Source: Sipunculus nudus (lineage: Eukaryota > Annelida > Sipuncula > Golfingiida > Sipunculidae). From it: 64,000 nt of DNA. The stretch's first letter is position 1. Each line of letters begins with the position of its first letter. The notes below the pieces were generated by a model. The model worked only from the letters and a program-made list of their open reading frames with translations, had not been told where the DNA came from and ran no database searches. Made by a program: the position numbers and the translations under genes. The stretch is taken from the NCBI GenBank assembly GCA_026874595.1, contig CM049316.1, positions 53,077,676-53,141,675 of the forward strand, written 5' to 3'. Positions 61,046-64,000 of this stretch are shown one piece after another.

Positions 61046-62110
61046 AAAAAATAACACCAAACATACATGGGGCGTCAAACCTAGGTCCAAAGCCAATAGT
61101 CTCCTTCGGCTCAGGGTGAGGGCAGCCACCCCACTATACCAAAGGTGAGAGAACCTCCCCTGCTCCTTCCCTTTCTAATTCTGAGAGCTGGCCCCCCCCC
61201 CCCCAACCGACCCAAGGTGTATGCCCACAATTTCCTAATTTTATTGGCGGTATTATGGTACTTTCCTGTACTTTTTGGTATGTATCTTGTAAGAGTTGGT
61301 ATTTTTACGGAATTTTGGTAATGGGGTAACATTTACAAACCCGTTCATCATGCACATGGCTTACCAGACCCGCAGACCTCCTCATCTAGTGGCATATGTG
61401 CATAACTATAAGCCCATCTCAGGCAATCATTAGACAACAATATATCAAGTCCAGCTTCATCTTTTCACAAAAATCTTATCCAGACAATGGGAAGTGCCAG
61501 ACAGTAACATACATTACATATGGCTTTGCTCTCTCTCACAACATTACCTCCTATGCCTTTTACTTGTGCTGCTCTCTTGATGTAATATATTACAAGTACT
61601 ATTACTTTGAAAAGCAGTATTTTCCATTACTAGCACTGAAAAACATTACCATTATCCCATCCCTGGAGTGCGTAAACACAAGAATTGATGACAGAGGAAA
61701 AGCAGTATTTCAGAGAACCACACAGTGCGCCTTCTGACACCCGTTACAGGCAGACGTGCAAGGCTTCAGCCAGACTTCCACGACATGTCCGACTGAACTT
61801 ATTCAAGAAAATTGCAATTTCTTATGATTGACATATCTGTTATTTATTTCAGATCAAATAGTCTGATCCAGTCAGCTTCAATTCCGATTCACTTGATTTG
61901 ATTGTTATAAATAAATTCAATTCCAATTCTTTTAATTTTCCCTTCCAATTCAAACCTATTAAATTAAGAAGTGACAGCAGGTATAAATTTACAGGTGTAT
62001 GTGACAGATGTATGTGAAAAGAATTCTCCATATTTATTTTTCCTAATCTCTTTGTAATCATTGTTACGGGGTGACATAAAAGCGGACCAAATTTTCTCGC
62101 TAGTGAAGCT
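61046..62110. other. Spacer with C-run
   Basis: A C run at about 61191-61204. The ATG plus frame 61396-61737 (113 codons, Tyr/Ile/Ser-rich) has no domain and is probably chance; the minus frame 61849-62160 overlaps the SINE-like sequence. Confidence 0.4.
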
Positions 62111-62111
62111 T

Positions 62112-62184
62112 GCTTTCCTAGCGAAGCGGTTGGTACGCCGGACTTGTGCGCCATCAACATGGGTTCAAATCCTGGATCGGTCTA
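62112..62184 (+). repeat. tRNA-derived SINE-like head
   Basis: TAGCGAAGCGGTTGG (62119) resembles a Pol III A box, and GGTTCAAATCC (62162-62172) matches the B box. They are 43 bp apart, as in a tRNA. The T arm is partly pairable, but anticodon and acceptor stems do not fold, so this is a tRNA-derived repeat or dead tRNA copy rather than a working tRNA. Confidence 0.4.
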
Positions 62185-62539
62185 ATATTTTCCCCGGGCA
62201 ATTTGTCTTCGCAACATAATATACACGATAAATTCCAGCTAAACTACTCAGCCACTGTTCCAGCAATACATAATTCTTTCGAAGTAAACCGAGAAACATC
62301 ACTACTATAATGTACATGTCATGCACTGAGATCACATGTGTTTAAAATATATTTTACAGAATGACACCAACCCATTTTTGGTAGTCTACATCAAACACCC
62401 TCCGTGTATCGCGATCAGAGGGTAAAAAACAACGTCGGTGCCAAAGTTTCACACACTCCACCCTATGACGAGTAAACGGAGGTATTCATCCAATGTCTCT
62501 ATACATGGCTTCTAAGGTAGTCACTTTACCGACCCCTTT

Positions 62540-62815
62540 AAAGTAGCATTGCACGGTGCTGTATGGTGTTACATTTATTACATTTTTATGCATACTTTTC
62601 CTTTGTTTTATAAAAATCTCTCATGCACTTATCTCTAAAGAAAGATTTCTTATTTTAATATCTCTACCATATATTTTATTCTATATCTTTTTTATATTTA
62701 TATTTTTTGTATTAATGTTACTAGTGATAGTAGTCGGTAATTATAGCCTGTGGCTAATGTTGTACTGTTTGTATACACCGACCTAAAATAAAACTTGTAT
62801 TGTATTGTATCGTAT
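62540..62815 (+). repeat. Retroposon 3' tail with TATTG repeats
   Basis: A T-rich stretch ends CCGACCTAAAATAAAACTTG followed by TATTGTATTGTAT, the type of short-repeat 3' tail seen in CR1/L2-like LINEs and their SINEs. No frame upstream is recognisable as a retrotransposon protein. Confidence 0.35.
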
Positions 62816-62824
62816 TTCTTCATG

Positions 62825-62895
62825 TCCCACATTTCACTACAATAGTCTATTGTAGGACACACAAGCGAGTTGTACATGGTACAAGTACGTCTCAT
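62825..62895 (-). pseudogene. Possible reverse-transcriptase fragment
   Basis: The minus frame reads TMYNSLVCPTIDYCSEMWD, resembling the lvRP.leYcs.vWdP motif near the end of LINE RT domains. It is about 20 residues only, so chance cannot be excluded. It abuts the TATTG tail, in opposite orientation. Confidence 0.3.
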
Positions 62896-62899
62896 ATCT

Positions 62900-64000
62900 T
62901 AACCCACCTAAGGCATGGAATCTTGTGGTCAGAAGCCCAAGCTATCGTCCACTGGATTTACATAAGATATTCACCGAGAATATTCACCAAGGCCTAAATA
63001 TCTGTAGGAAGTTACAAAGGAATTACATCAGCGGCTTAACTAAATCAGTCTACATGTTTACGGACACGTTTCCTTCTTAGCAAGACGAAAATGTACTACG
63101 TTTGTCTTTTATAGGTAAACATTTAAACGCCATCGTGAGCACCATTTACACCAAACATACATTTCCTGTAGTTCATCTGGGCTTGTAGCTATTATAGGTG
63201 TATCATCATATATTACACGTCCCACTGCTCGCATTCCGCGTCCCCCTTCCTCATCAAATACACCAAGCAATGAAATTCATTCTACACTTTTTGTGTAGAA
63301 TCCGAAATTCAGGGGGAGGGATATAATCATATATCAAAGAAAGTTATAAGCCTGACTTACAAATATATATTTGTTAAGGGAACACAGGTTTAATCTATGC
63401 AGCATCAACCTACAGGAGCTCTCACTTTTGAGTGCGGACTCCTATTCATAGCACTTACGGAGCATCTTGTCCTTCCAAGGTCGGCCGCTGACAGGGACAA
63501 GGTCAGGGATATTAATAAATACCAGCTGATGGCAACTTGATAAAAGGTATACAGCTATCAAACGGCAAAAAAAATCATATTCATTCCAAGTAATTTTTTT
63601 TTACGATAAAAGTATATTTATAACCTCCAGCCGCCAGCGCTGGTAGCAGAGGGTTCTGGATTGATGGTGTGTGTGTGTGTGTGTGAATTTAGAGCCAGCA
63701 CCCTCCCCGCACAACTATCCTTGTACACGCAACCGCCCCGCCCCGCAGCTGGTTAAATCCGCCCCGCACCTATACAAAGAAAAAATAGGCCCACACCCGC
63801 CCCGCATATTTAGCTCTTTACCTAAAGTTCAGCCCGAATTCAAGCTGAAAATACAGCAATGTGAATGAAACTGATATTATATAAAAAAATATGTTTTCTC
63901 ACGTGTTAACAATGAATGACTATGCGTTTATGATGGTCTGATTTTTCTAATTTTTTTTTCGCTTAGTGTCGTTGAGTTACCGCTTACCAAAATAACAGTT
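62900..64000. other. Spacer with (TG)n and CCCGCCCCGC-rich repeat
   Basis: A short hairpin ATTCTACAC-TTTTT-GTGTAGAAT is at about 63279-63301. TG repeats are at 63665-63684. CCGCCCCGC words recur at about 63734, 63761 and 63796, as in a degenerate C-rich dispersed repeat. No gene recognised. Confidence 0.45.

Noticed and set aside
61396-61737. 113-codon ATG frame
   Set aside because: Low-complexity Tyr/Ile/Ser composition, no splice signals or recognised family; chance is likely.
62112-62184. Functional tRNA gene
   Set aside because: A and B boxes are present at tRNA spacing, but anticodon and acceptor stems do not pair.

Overview
This is a window of an animal nuclear genome, most likely a marine mollusc and probably a bivalve. 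The base composition is AT-rich. (TA)n, (GA)n, (CT)n, (TTA)n and (CA)n microsatellites are everywhere, there is no operon-like gene density, and minisatellites with 25-38 bp units fill several kilobases. A dispersed repeat family recurs with a near-palindromic head (GACCYATRGGTC followed by GCTCAGCTGA) and a tail reading GATCGCTATAGCTCAG. From memory these ends are common in bivalve genomes; I could not run a repeat-library search, so the taxonomic call is an inference.

No complete host protein-coding gene is visible. The left part (1-14 kb) holds a degenerate 105-130 bp tandem (0.4-0.9 kb), a 27-bp minisatellite (0.96-2.16 kb), a small cysteine-rich exon candidate with a TATA box and a splice donor (2.8-3.04 kb), one copy of the head/tail mobile element (3.3-5.3 kb), and two arrays of one 25-bp family (6.5-7.8 and 10.25-11.8 kb) on either side of a second copy (7.86-10.2 kb). 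A 33/38-bp minisatellite with a 307-bp higher-order period follows (13.0-13.9 kb).

The middle (14-48 kb) looks like a gene desert: AT-rich filler with microsatellites, interrupted by blocks of 300-1,000 bp with higher G+C and motif-rich, non-repetitive sequence (14.2, 16.5, 22.5, 25.5-26.5, 27.3, 28.8, 32.7, 35.9, 36.9, 38.2, 39.8, 41.9, 45.0 and 47.2 kb). These resemble cis-regulatory conserved elements around a developmental gene outside the window. The 45-kb block is the clearest, with six GATA motifs, a TALE-type TGATTGACAG and a POU-like palindrome. This part also holds 31-bp and 35-bp minisatellites, an inverted-repeat element at 20.4-21.5 kb, a 137-bp near-perfect palindrome at 41.1 kb and a 500-bp foldback element at 46.2-46.7 kb.

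The right part (48-64 kb) is dominated by a very homogeneous 33-bp satellite (48,279-50,943, about 81 units) that is open in one frame on each strand and has CTCF-like motifs on both sides. It is followed by a decayed DDE transposase gene with a C-terminal cysteine-rich CXC-type domain (minus strand, 53.8-55.8 kb), a third head/tail mobile element with a tandem core (56.6-58.85 kb), exon-like or transposon-derived sequence at 59.3-59.8 kb, LINE reverse-transcriptase remnants (60.4-60.85 and about 62.85 kb), a solo element tail (61.0 kb) and a tRNA-derived SINE-like head (62.1 kb).

Nothing here forms a pathway. The window is a record of mobile elements, tandem-repeat expansion and probable regulatory DNA. 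Family names come from pattern recognition by eye, and every call that depends on homology needs a search.
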